Below, in pieces: positions 6,205 to 12,829 of a stretch of DNA of 13,127 bases. The translations under genes and the position numbers were made by a program. Position 1 is the first letter of the stretch, and every line of letters starts with the position of its first letter. The notes beneath the pieces are model-generated. The model saw only the letters and a list, made by a program, of their open reading frames with translations. It had not been told where the DNA came from and ran no database searches. The stretch is from positions 1 to 13,127 of the forward strand of contig PXAS01000486.1 of the NCBI GenBank assembly GCA_003565815.1, given 5' to 3'. The stretch is from PVC group bacterium (GTDB lineage: Bacteria; Verrucomicrobiota; Kiritimatiellia; SS1-B-03-39; UBA6053).

Positions 6205-6740
6205 TGGTGGCCTTTAAAAAGCTTTATGAAGAACAAATCGTCCCGGAACTGATCAAGTCCCGCGGATACAAAAACAAGATGCAGGTGCCCCGCCTCCAGA
6301 AGATTGTCATCAACATGGGCGTCGGCGTTCCCGGCGACCGGGACGAACTCAAGGCGGTCACCGCCGATCTGGCCCGGATCACCGGCCAGCAACCGGTGCC
6401 GACCATCGCCAAGAACAGCGTGTCCAACTTCCGTTTGCGCGAAGGCATGGCCATCGGCTGCAAGGTGACCCTCCGCGGCGCCCGCATGTATGAGTTCATG
6501 CATCGTTTGGTGCATGTGGCCCTGCCGCGCATTCGCGACTTTCGCGGGGTGTCCGCCAAGGGATTCGACCAACAGGGCAACTATACCCTGGGTCTGTCGG
6601 AACAGACCATTTTCCCGGAAATCAACCCCGACAACGTCAAGCGCGTGCAGGGGATGGACATTTCCTTTGTCACCACCGCCCAGTCCAAGGAAGAGGGGCA
6701 TGAGCTCATCAAGCTCTTTGGAATGCCGTTCGCCAAATGA
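6204..6740 (+). CDS. rplE: 50S ribosomal protein L5
   Basis: L5 binds 5S rRNA and contacts P-site tRNA. The product has 178 residues, the expected length. Diagnostic segments are LQKIVINMGVGVP near 30-42, ITGQQPVPTIAKNSVSNFRLREGMAIGCKVTLRGARMYEF in the centre, and LPRIRDFRGVSAKGFDQQGNYTLGLSEQTIFPEI. The start at 6204 shares a base with the rplX stop, and GGAGG upstream (inside rplX) provides a binding site. In most spc operons rpsN (S14) follows; here only 40 non-coding bases separate L5 from S8. Confidence 0.97.
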   Translation: MVAFKKLYEEQIVPELIKSRGYKNKMQVPRLQKIVINMGVGVPGDRDELKAVTADLARITGQQPVPTIAKNSVSNFRLREGMAIGCKVTLRGARMYEFMHRLVHVALPRIRDFRGVSAKGFDQQGNYTLGLSEQTIFPEINPDNVKRVQGMDISFVTTAQSKEEGHELIKLFGMPFAK

Positions 6741-6780
6741 CAACGAATTCACCTGTCATTGACAGAAAGAAGGTTTACGC

Positions 6781-7179
6781 ATGAATATTTCTGACCCAAT
6801 TGCCGACTATTTGACCCGGATCCGCAACGCGGTGGCCGCCGGGCATGACACGGTGGAAATCCCCTCGTCCAAGCTCAAGCGGGAAATCAGCCGCATCCTG
6901 CAGCGCGAAGGGTTTATCCGCGATGTCACTCTGATGGGCGATCCGCCCAAGCAGATCATCAAAATCACCTTGAAATACGGTCCCGATCGTGAATCCGTGA
7001 TTACCGGACTCAAGCGCGTCAGCAGTCCCGGACTGCGTCAATACGTGAACTCGGACAATGTTCCGCGCGTATTGGGCGGCTTGGGCATCGCCCTGCTGAC
7101 CACGTCCCGCGGCATCATGACCGACCGTGAGGCACGCAAGTCCCGCACCGGCGGCGAAGTGCTTTGCCAAATCTGGTAA
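6781..7179 (+). CDS. rpsH: 30S ribosomal protein S8
   Basis: S8 is a primary 16S rRNA-binding protein and, in E. coli, the translational repressor of the spc operon. The 132-residue product starts MNISDPIADYLTRIRNAV, the family opening. It ends with GLGIALLTTSRGIMTDREARKSRTGGEVLCQIW, which contains the conserved STS/TTS-x-G-x-MTD-x-EAR segment that contacts RNA. AAAGAAGG at 6766-6773 lies seven bases before the ATG. Whether S8 represses this operon cannot be read from the sequence. Confidence 0.97.
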   Translation: MNISDPIADYLTRIRNAVAAGHDTVEIPSSKLKREISRILQREGFIRDVTLMGDPPKQIIKITLKYGPDRESVITGLKRVSSPGLRQYVNSDNVPRVLGGLGIALLTTSRGIMTDREARKSRTGGEVLCQIW

Positions 7180-7201
7180 CCCCCTCCCAGGAGCCCCAAC
7201 C

Positions 7202-7741
7202 ATGTCTCGTATCGGAAACAATCCCGTCCCCATTCCCGCAGCCGCGACCTTGTCGCTGCAGGGCCAGACCATCACGGTCAAAGGCCCCAAAGGGGAACTG
7301 ACTTACACTGCCCCGACCGGCATCAATTTGAAGGTCGAGGACAACACGCTGATCGTGGATCGCGTGAACAATTCGAAAAAACTCCGTGCCCTGCACGGCA
7401 CCGTCCGCGCCCTGGCCGCCAACATGATCGTGGGCGTGACCGATGGCTACACCAAGGAACTTGAAATCCAAGGCGTCGGCTTCAAAGCCGTGCTCAAGGG
7501 CAAGGAAGTGGTGTTGAGCCTGGGCTATTCCCATGACATCAACTATCAAATCCCCGAGGGATTGGATGTGGTGGTGGAAGGGAACGGCACCGTGGTCAAA
7601 GTCTCCGGCTGTGACAAACAGATGGTGGGACAAGCGGCCGCGCAGATGCGGAGTTATTACAAAGCCGAGCCCTACAAGGGCAAGGGCGTGCGTTACAAAG
7701 GCGAAGCCGTTCGCCGCAAATCCGGAAAGGCGGTTGCATAA
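7202..7741 (+). CDS. rplF: 50S ribosomal protein L6
   Basis: L6 lies near the factor-binding site of the large subunit. The 179 residues fit the family, which has two similar domains. MSRIGNNPVPIPAAATLSLQGQTITVKGPKGELTY is the normal N-terminus, and the C-terminus has the signature EPYKGKGVRYKGEAVRRKSGK. The ATG at 7202 is chosen over an in-frame upstream start because AGGAG at 7189-7193 precedes it by eight bases and the family begins here. Its stop overlaps the rplR ATG (TAATG). Confidence 0.97.
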   Translation: MSRIGNNPVPIPAAATLSLQGQTITVKGPKGELTYTAPTGINLKVEDNTLIVDRVNNSKKLRALHGTVRALAANMIVGVTDGYTKELEIQGVGFKAVLKGKEVVLSLGYSHDINYQIPEGLDVVVEGNGTVVKVSGCDKQMVGQAAAQMRSYYKAEPYKGKGVRYKGEAVRRKSGKAVA

Positions 7742-8097
7742 TGAAGTGGAAAACCAAATCCCAACAACGCGTTCGCCGCCACAAGCGGGTGCGCAACAAA
7801 ATCCACGGAACCGCGGAATTGCCCCGCATGAGCGTGTTCCGCAGCAACCATCACATCTCCGTCCAGTTTATCGACGACGAAGCCGCCGTGACCCTCGCGG
7901 CGGTGTCCACCCAGCAGGCCGATTTCAAAGGCAAGAAAAACACGGTGGAAACCGCAACCGAAATTGGCGCCAAAGCCGCCGAAGTCGCGAAAGCGGCGGG
8001 CATCCAAACCGTGGTCTTCGACCGCGGGGGCTTCCGCTACTCCGGTCGTGTCGCCGCATTGGCGTCCGCGGCCCGTGAAGGCGGCCTCAAATTTTAA
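7741..8097 (+). CDS. rplR: 50S ribosomal protein L18
   Basis: L18 binds 5S rRNA in the central protuberance, together with L5. The 118-residue product has the basic N-terminus RVRRHKRVRNKIHGTAELPRMSVFRSNHHISVQFID and ends with VVFDRGGFRYSGRVAALASAAREGGLKF, the family's conserved tail. The length is standard. Its start overlaps the rplF stop by one base. Confidence 0.97.
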   Translation: MKWKTKSQQRVRRHKRVRNKIHGTAELPRMSVFRSNHHISVQFIDDEAAVTLAAVSTQQADFKGKKNTVETATEIGAKAAEVAKAAGIQTVVFDRGGFRYSGRVAALASAAREGGLKF

Positions 8098-8120
8098 CCT
8101 CCCGGAAAGAGAAACGACTT

Positions 8121-8609
8121 ATGGCAACTCAAAGCAAAGAACCCACGTTTTCGGACGTCGAAGAACGTGTGGTGGATATCAATCGCTCCTCCAAGGTGGT
8201 CAAAGGCGGACGCCGCTTCAGCTTCTCCGCCCTGGTGGTGGCCGGTGACGGCAAAGGTCGCGTGGGCTACGCCATCGGCAAAGCCAACGAAGTGGCCGAC
8301 GCCATCCGCAAGGCCAGCGAAGGCGCCCGCAAGGACATGCACCTGGTGCAGATGAAAGAAGACACCATCCCCCACGAGGTGATCGGTGAATTCTGCGGCG
8401 GACGCGTGCTCCTCCGTCCGGCTTCCCCCGGTACCGGGGTGATCGCCGGCGGCGCGGTGCGCGCGGTGCTGGAACTTTCCGGCATCCGTGACGTCCTCGC
8501 CAAATCCCTTGGCAGCAACAACAACGTCAACGTGACCAAAGCCACGTTTGACGCCCTCCAACAACTCCGCAGTCGCGAAACCATCATGGCTTTGCGCCGC
8601 ATGGACTGA
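8121..8609 (+). CDS. rpsE: 30S ribosomal protein S5
   Basis: S5 takes part in decoding fidelity and the mRNA entry site. The 162-residue product contains the S5 double-stranded RNA-binding fold: VVDINRSSKVVKGGRRFSFSALVVAGDGKGRVGYAIGKANEVADAIRKA (about 14-62). The C-terminal domain has LLRPASPGTGVIAGGAVRAVLELSGIRDVLAKSLGSNN. The ATG at 8121 is preceded by GGAAAGAG. In many bacteria rpmD follows directly; here the next gene is rplO, 28 bases on. Confidence 0.97.
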   Translation: MATQSKEPTFSDVEERVVDINRSSKVVKGGRRFSFSALVVAGDGKGRVGYAIGKANEVADAIRKASEGARKDMHLVQMKEDTIPHEVIGEFCGGRVLLRPASPGTGVIAGGAVRAVLELSGIRDVLAKSLGSNNNVNVTKATFDALQQLRSRETIMALRRMD

Positions 8610-8637
8610 ATTTCAAACATCCCAAAGGATTGAACCC

Positions 8638-9132
8638 ATGAATTTGCATTCATTGAAAAACGTCGCCGGCGCCCGTCATCGCCGCAAGCGCCTGGGCCGC
8701 GGGCATGGCTCCGGTCACGGCAAAACCTCCGGCAAAGGCCACAAGGGCCAGATGGCCCGCGCGGGTCACAAGCACAAGGAAGGCTTCGAAGGGGGCCAAA
8801 TGACCTTGATCCGCCGCTCTCCCAAGCGCGGGTTCAAAAACCCCAACCGGACCGTGTATGCTCCCGTGAATCTGGCCATGCTGGAGCTGACCTTCGAAGA
8901 CGGCGGCAACGTCACCCCCGAAACCATGCTCGCCGCCGGTCTGGCCAACGGACCGCACTTTGACGGCGTGAAAATTCTCGCGACCGGTGAAATCACCAAA
9001 AAGCTGAACGTCACCGCCCACAAATTCTCCGCCGCCGCCAAGAGCAAGATTGAAGCCGCGGGTGGAACCTGCACCGAAGTGGGCGCCAAAAATGCCCCCC
9101 AAGAAGCGGACACGGCCCAAGACGACGCGTAA
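8638..9132 (+). CDS. rplO: 50S ribosomal protein L15
   Basis: L15 is a late assembly protein of the large subunit. The Gly-rich RNA-binding N-terminus is RKRLGRGHGSGHGKTSGKGHKGQMARAG, followed by GFEGGQMTLIRRSPKRGFKNPN, both diagnostic. The 164 residues exceed the usual 145-150 because of a C-terminal tail (about residues 150-164, NAPQEADTAQDDA) rich in acidic residues. AAAGGA at 8624-8629 supports the ATG at 8638; the frame is open further upstream inside rpsE, but that is not L15-like. Confidence 0.96.
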   Translation: MNLHSLKNVAGARHRRKRLGRGHGSGHGKTSGKGHKGQMARAGHKHKEGFEGGQMTLIRRSPKRGFKNPNRTVYAPVNLAMLELTFEDGGNVTPETMLAAGLANGPHFDGVKILATGEITKKLNVTAHKFSAAAKSKIEAAGGTCTEVGAKNAPQEADTAQDDA

Positions 9133-9190
9133 GTCGTTTTTTGCCGTGCGTCCCCGCGCCTGAACAACCCCCAGTGAGAGGCAGACCCCT

Positions 9191-10576
9191 ATGTTGTCCG
9201 CATTCGCCAACAGCCTGAAAATCCCGGAACTTCGTCAGCGAATCTTTTTCACCCTGGCTCTGATCTTCCTTTGCCGTGTTCTCGCGGCCATCCCCGCGCC
9301 GGGTGTGAGCGGCGATGCGTTGAAAGAATTGATGGACAGCCTGGCCCGCGGTGGCGCCGGCGGTGCGGTCGGCATGGCCAACCTGTTCAGCGGCGGCGCA
9401 TTGGAGCGTTTTGCCATCGGGGCCCTCGGCATCATGCCCTACATTTCCGCCTCCATTATCATTCAGTTGATGACCGCGGTGGTACCGACGTTGGAACGAC
9501 TGGCCCGCGAAGGCGACGCCGGACGGCAGAAGATCAACCAGTACACCCGGTATCTCACCCTGTTGTTGTGCGTGGTCCAGGGATATGCCATCGCCGGATT
9601 TATCCTGCAGGCGCCCATGAACTTCAACCTCTCCACCTCCGTGGTCATGATCAATCCCATTGCCTTCCGCGTGATTTCCGTGGTCTCTTTGACCGCCGCG
9701 ACCATGTTGATGATGTGGTTGGGCGAGCAGATTACCGACCGCGGCATCGGCAACGGCGTGAGTTTGATTATTACCATTAACATCATCGGCAGTTTGCCGG
9801 GGGCGATCACCTCCGCCCAGCAAATGTTTTTCCCCGGTCGGGATTCCGCCGGCGTGATGCTGGAACCCAGCCACAGTTTGTTCCATTTGATCACCCTGGT
9901 CATCGTCTTCTTCATGGTGACCGCCGCCACCGTGGCCCTCACCCAAGGAATGCGGCGCATTCCGGTGCAATATGCCCGCCGCGTGGTGGGGCGCAAAGTG
10001 TACGGCGGCCAAAGCACCTACATGCCCTTGCGGGTCAACTACTCCGGGGTGATGCCCATTATTTTCGCCCAGGCGATCCTCATGTTTCCCGGACCCGTGC
10101 TGACCTTTCTGGGCACCCGTTTTGGCATTGACGGTTTGATACGCGCTTCCGGCTGGTTTCAATACGGCGCCACCGCCTACCTGACCATGTATTCGCTCAT
10201 GATTCTGTTTTTCTCCTATTTCTGGGTCTCCACGCAGTTCAACCCCGTGCAGATCGCGGATGATTTGAAGCGCAACGGCGGCTATATTCCCGGCATTCGT
10301 CCCGGCAAACCCACCGCGGATTTCCTCGACAACGTCATGACCCGCATTACCCTGGCCGGTGCCTTGGCCCTGACTTTCATTGCGGTCTTCCCCATGCTGT
10401 TGGGCGAACATTTTAACATTCCCATGATCATCACCAGTTTCTTTGGCGGCACCAGCCTCCTGATTATCGTCGGGGTGATGCTCGATACCATGCGGCAAAT
10501 CGAATCCTACCTGCTCAACCGCCATTACGACGGTTTCCTCCGCAAAGGGAAACTTCGCAGCAACCGCGGCAAGTAA
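9191..10576 (+). CDS. secY: Preprotein translocase subunit SecY
   Basis: SecY is the channel of the inner-membrane Sec translocon, expected to have ten membrane helices. The 461-residue product fits. It opens with FANSLKIPELRQRIFFTLALIFLCRVLAAIPAPGV (helix 1 and the plug approach). LFSGGALERFAIGALGIMPYISASIIIQLMTAVVPTLERLAREGDAGRQKINQYTRY is a SecY hallmark. Later come EQITDRGIGNGVSLIITINII, RRIPVQYARR, and the cytoplasmic loop before the last helices, with LKRNGGYIPGIRPGKPTADFLDNVMTRITLAGAL. GAGAGG at 9176-9181 precedes the ATG. The cluster order rplO-secY-adk-map is a common bacterial arrangement. Confidence 0.97.
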   Translation: MLSAFANSLKIPELRQRIFFTLALIFLCRVLAAIPAPGVSGDALKELMDSLARGGAGGAVGMANLFSGGALERFAIGALGIMPYISASIIIQLMTAVVPTLERLAREGDAGRQKINQYTRYLTLLLCVVQGYAIAGFILQAPMNFNLSTSVVMINPIAFRVISVVSLTAATMLMMWLGEQITDRGIGNGVSLIITINIIGSLPGAITSAQQMFFPGRDSAGVMLEPSHSLFHLITLVIVFFMVTAATVALTQGMRRIPVQYARRVVGRKVYGGQSTYMPLRVNYSGVMPIIFAQAILMFPGPVLTFLGTRFGIDGLIRASGWFQYGATAYLTMYSLMILFFSYFWVSTQFNPVQIADDLKRNGGYIPGIRPGKPTADFLDNVMTRITLAGALALTFIAVFPMLLGEHFNIPMIITSFFGGTSLLIIVGVMLDTMRQIESYLLNRHYDGFLRKGKLRSNRGK

Positions 10577-10589
10577 AGGAGCGTATCCG

Positions 10590-11243
10590 GTGGACTTCCT
10601 GGTGATGCTGGGGCCGCCGGGCGCGGGGAAGGGGACGCTCAACCGTCTGCTTTCCGATCGATTCGGTTACCGCCCCGTTTCCACCGGGGAGGTGATCCGC
10701 AGGGAAATGGCGAATCCGGATTCACCCTTCGGGCAGGCGGCCCGTCCGCACATGGATCGCGGGGACTATGTCCCCGACGATCTCGCGCTTTCTTTGTTCT
10801 TCTCCATTCTAAAACCCATGTCCGACAACGCCCGGGTGGCGTTGGACGGATTTCCCCGCACCATTCCCCAGGCGGAAGTTTTCCTGGATTGGATTCGAAA
10901 AGAGGGCCATGCCTTTCACGGCTGTGTCTTTTTGGACGTGGATGTGGACACGGCCGTGAAGCGCATGCGGGATCGGCGGGTCTGCCGCGATTGCCGGGCG
11001 CCGTACCATCTGCTGCACCGCCCGCCCAAAGTCGCGGAGGTCTGCGATCTTTGTGGCGGTCCGGTCATTCCCAGAGAGGATGACGACCCCGAACGGGTGG
11101 CCCGCCGCATTCGCCGCTTTCAAGAACAAACCAATCCGCTTTTGCAGTGGTTTGCCGAGCGCGACAAACGATTCCGTTTGGATGGCGCGCTGGCACCGGA
11201 AGAAAACGCGGATCGGGTTGCGGAACATTTTCAACTCACATGA
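10590..11243 (+). CDS. adk: Adenylate kinase, zinc-type LID domain
   Basis: The enzyme interconverts ATP plus AMP and two ADP in the cytoplasm. The 217-residue product has the P-loop GPPGAGKGT at 8-16, STGEVIRRE at 31-39 (the usual form is STGDMLR), and DGFPRT at 86-91. A long LID domain carries C132-x-x-C135 and C152-x-x-C155, spaced to bind zinc as in Gram-positive-type enzymes. PREDDDPERVARR completes the family signature. The start is GTG at 10590, preceded by AAAGGAG at 10575-10581, which overlaps the secY stop. It lies between secY and map, the usual place in many bacteria. Confidence 0.95.
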   Translation: MDFLVMLGPPGAGKGTLNRLLSDRFGYRPVSTGEVIRREMANPDSPFGQAARPHMDRGDYVPDDLALSLFFSILKPMSDNARVALDGFPRTIPQAEVFLDWIRKEGHAFHGCVFLDVDVDTAVKRMRDRRVCRDCRAPYHLLHRPPKVAEVCDLCGGPVIPREDDDPERVARRIRRFQEQTNPLLQWFAERDKRFRLDGALAPEENADRVAEHFQLT

Positions 11244-11252
11244 GATCCACCA

Positions 11253-12038
11253 TTGTCTAAAATCATCCTCAAAAACGAACGCGAACTCAACGGCATGCGC
11301 GACGCCGGCCGTGTGGCCGCGAACATTCGCGTGGCCGTGGCCCGCGAAATCGCGCCCGGGGTCACCACCCGGGCTTTGGATTTGTATGCCCGGGATCTGA
11401 TTGAGAAAGCCGGCGCCCGCAGTGCCTTCATCAACTATCCCGGCCCCCGCGGCGTCCCGCCCTTTCCGTCCTACACCTGCATTTCCGTGAACGAGGAAGT
11501 GGTGCACGGCGTGGCCGGGGACCGCAAAATCCAACTGGGGGACATCGTCAGCATCGACATAGGCGTGGTGTACCGCGGATTTATCGGCGACAACGCCATG
11601 ACCGTGATGGTCGGCGTCACCGATCCGAAAATCATCGCCTTGGTGCGCACCGCCGAGCAGGCCCTGGAGAACGCCATTGCCCAGGCCGTGGCCGGCAACC
11701 GCCTGGGAGACATCTCCCACGCCGTGGAAAGCACCTGCAAAGCGCGGGGCTTCACGGTGGTGCGCGATTTCGTGGGACACGGGGTGGGGCGCAAAATGCA
11801 CGAGCCCCCGCAGATTTTCAATTACGGTCCGCCCGGAAAAGGTCCGGTGCTTCGGGAAGGAATGACATTGGCCATCGAACCGATGGTCAATCTGGGTTCG
11901 CATGAAGTGCGAACCTTGTCCGACGGATGGACGGTGGTGACCCGAGATCGGTTGCCATCCGTGCATGTTGAGCATTCCGTGGCCGTCCATGAGGGCGGCG
12001 CGGAGATTTTAACCCTCGCCGAAGAAGAAACCCGATAA
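11253..12038 (+). CDS. map: Methionine aminopeptidase, type I
   Basis: The enzyme removes the initiator methionine from new proteins. It is 261 residues with the pita-bread fold, and all five metal ligands are present: D102, D113, H176, E209 and E240, in IDIGVVYRGFIGDNAMT, GHGVGRKMHEPP, LAIEPM and VEHSV. The substrate-contact histidines H85 and H183 are also seen. The start is TTG at 11253, ten bases after adk, with only a weak GAGAT before it. The coding frame begins with SKIILKNERELNGMRDAGR, which is the standard N-terminus. Its TAA stop at 12036-12038 overlaps the proposed ATA start of the IF-1 gene. Confidence 0.95.
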   Translation: MSKIILKNERELNGMRDAGRVAANIRVAVAREIAPGVTTRALDLYARDLIEKAGARSAFINYPGPRGVPPFPSYTCISVNEEVVHGVAGDRKIQLGDIVSIDIGVVYRGFIGDNAMTVMVGVTDPKIIALVRTAEQALENAIAQAVAGNRLGDISHAVESTCKARGFTVVRDFVGHGVGRKMHEPPQIFNYGPPGKGPVLREGMTLAIEPMVNLGSHEVRTLSDGWTVVTRDRLPSVHVEHSVAVHEGGAEILTLAEEETR

Positions 12039-12250
12039 AAAAAGAAGAAATTATTCTCGACGTAGTGCTGTTAAATGCGCTAGACTACCCGACCTTTCAG
12101 GCCAGATTGGAAAATGGTCACGAAATTGTGGCGTTTCCCGCGTCCAAACGTGACGCAGCCGAGCTGGACCTGCGCCCCGGGCAGACCGTTAAAGTGAAAT
12201 TTTCGCCATACGACATGCTGAAAGGCATCATTCTCAAGGAAAATCAATAG
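12035..12250 (+). CDS. infA: Divergent translation initiation factor IF-1, apparent ATA start
   Basis: IF-1 binds the A site of the 30S subunit during initiation. The product would be 71 residues, the usual length, as an OB fold: KKEEIILDVVLLNALDYPTF aligns with the first strands, RLENGHEIVAF with the central LENGH motif, and SPYDMLKGIIL with the C-terminal TPYDLSKGRI. No ATG, GTG, TTG or CTG lies in frame between an upstream stop (11990-11992) and 12062. The only codon that gives a full N-terminus is ATA at 12035, overlapping the map stop; ATT at 12050 and 12053 are alternatives. The GTG at 12065 would remove the first strand. The loop equivalent to SGKMRKNYIRI is ASKRDAAELDL, losing several basic residues. 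It lies in the normal infA position, between map and rpmJ. It may be a paralog rather than the main IF-1, or a sequence error may hide the start in the A-rich region. Confidence 0.75.
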   Translation: MKKEEIILDVVLLNALDYPTFQARLENGHEIVAFPASKRDAAELDLRPGQTVKVKFSPYDMLKGIILKENQ

Positions 12251-12260
12251 GATTTATATC

Positions 12261-12374
12261 ATGAAAGTACGAAGTTCTGTCAAAAGAATGTGTATCAACT
12301 GCCGCGTCATTCGCAGGAAAGGCGTGGTACGCGTGATTTGTACCAACCCCCGTCACAAACAACGTCAAGGTTAA
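12261..12374 (+). CDS. rpmJ: 50S ribosomal protein L36, zinc-binding form
   Basis: This 37-residue protein is the smallest of the large subunit. It reads M-KVRSSVKRMCINCRVIRRKG followed by a VVRVICTNPRHKQRQG tail. The zinc ligands C11, C14, C27 and H32 are all present, so it is the C+ form. AGGA just before the ATG at 12261 gives a binding site overlapping the stop of the IF-1 gene. Such a short gene is easily missed by automatic calls. Confidence 0.96.
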   Translation: MKVRSSVKRMCINCRVIRRKGVVRVICTNPRHKQRQG

Positions 12375-12375
12375 T

Positions 12376-12381
12376 AAGGAG
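12376..12381 (+). promoter_or_regulatory. Ribosome binding site of rpsM
   Basis: AAGGAG lies ten bases before the ATG at 12392 and decides the start of rpsM against an open in-frame extension that reaches back across rpmJ. Confidence 0.8.
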
Positions 12382-12391
12382 TTTTAGGAAT

Positions 12392-12799
12392 ATGCCACGA
12401 ATTATGGGTATCGATATTCCCGGTCGCAAACGCATCGGGTATTCACTTCGTTATATATACGGCATCGGGCCCGCCCGTGCCGAAGAGATCATTGCCAAAT
12501 TGGGGATTGACCCCGCTTTGCGCGCCGATGATCTCAGTTCCGAGCAAATCACCGCGATCGCGGGATTGCTGCAGGAGCAGTACACCGTGGAAGGCGATTT
12601 GCGCCGGGAAACACAGTCGAACATTCGCCGTTTGATCAGCATTGGCAGCTACCGGGGCATGCGCCACCGTCGTGGGTTGCCGGTACGCGGACAACGCACC
12701 AAGACCAACGCCCGCACCCGCAAGGGCGGCAAGCGCACCATTGGATCGGTCCGGGGCAAGGAAGCCCGCGCCGCCGCCAAGGCCGCGTTGAAGAAATAA
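12392..12799 (+). CDS. rpsM: 30S ribosomal protein S13
   Basis: S13 sits in the head of the small subunit and contacts P-site tRNA and the large subunit. The 135-residue product begins MPRIMGIDIPGRKRIGYSLRYIYGIGPARAEEIIAKLGID and contains the helix-hairpin-like GIGPARA motif. The conserved middle, RRLISIGSYRGMRHRRGLPVRGQRTKTNARTRKG, and a Lys/Ala-rich C-terminal tail complete the match. The usual length is about 118-125, so the tail is slightly long. rpsK is expected next and a candidate follows 30 bases on. Confidence 0.97.
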   Translation: MPRIMGIDIPGRKRIGYSLRYIYGIGPARAEEIIAKLGIDPALRADDLSSEQITAIAGLLQEQYTVEGDLRRETQSNIRRLISIGSYRGMRHRRGLPVRGQRTKTNARTRKGGKRTIGSVRGKEARAAAKAALKK

Positions 12800-12829
12800 C
12801 CCTTTATTCATTTGCAAGGTAACACACCC

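Noticed and set aside
9011..10642. 543-residue open frame on the minus strand
   Set aside because: It lies antisense to secY and the start of adk, is rich in His, Gly and Gln, and is an expected shadow of GC-rich coding DNA.
10809..11990. 393-residue open frame on the minus strand
   Set aside because: It is antisense to adk and map, both of which have full catalytic motifs on the + strand.
12020..12050. Programmed -1 frameshift fusing map to infA
   Set aside because: The A-rich slippery-looking stretch lies after the map stop codon, and no heptamer of the usual form precedes it; a start on ATA or a sequence error is simpler.
12065..12250. GTG at 12065 as the start of infA
   Set aside because: It would give 61 residues and remove the first beta strand, while the upstream codons encode a well-aligned IF-1 N-terminus.
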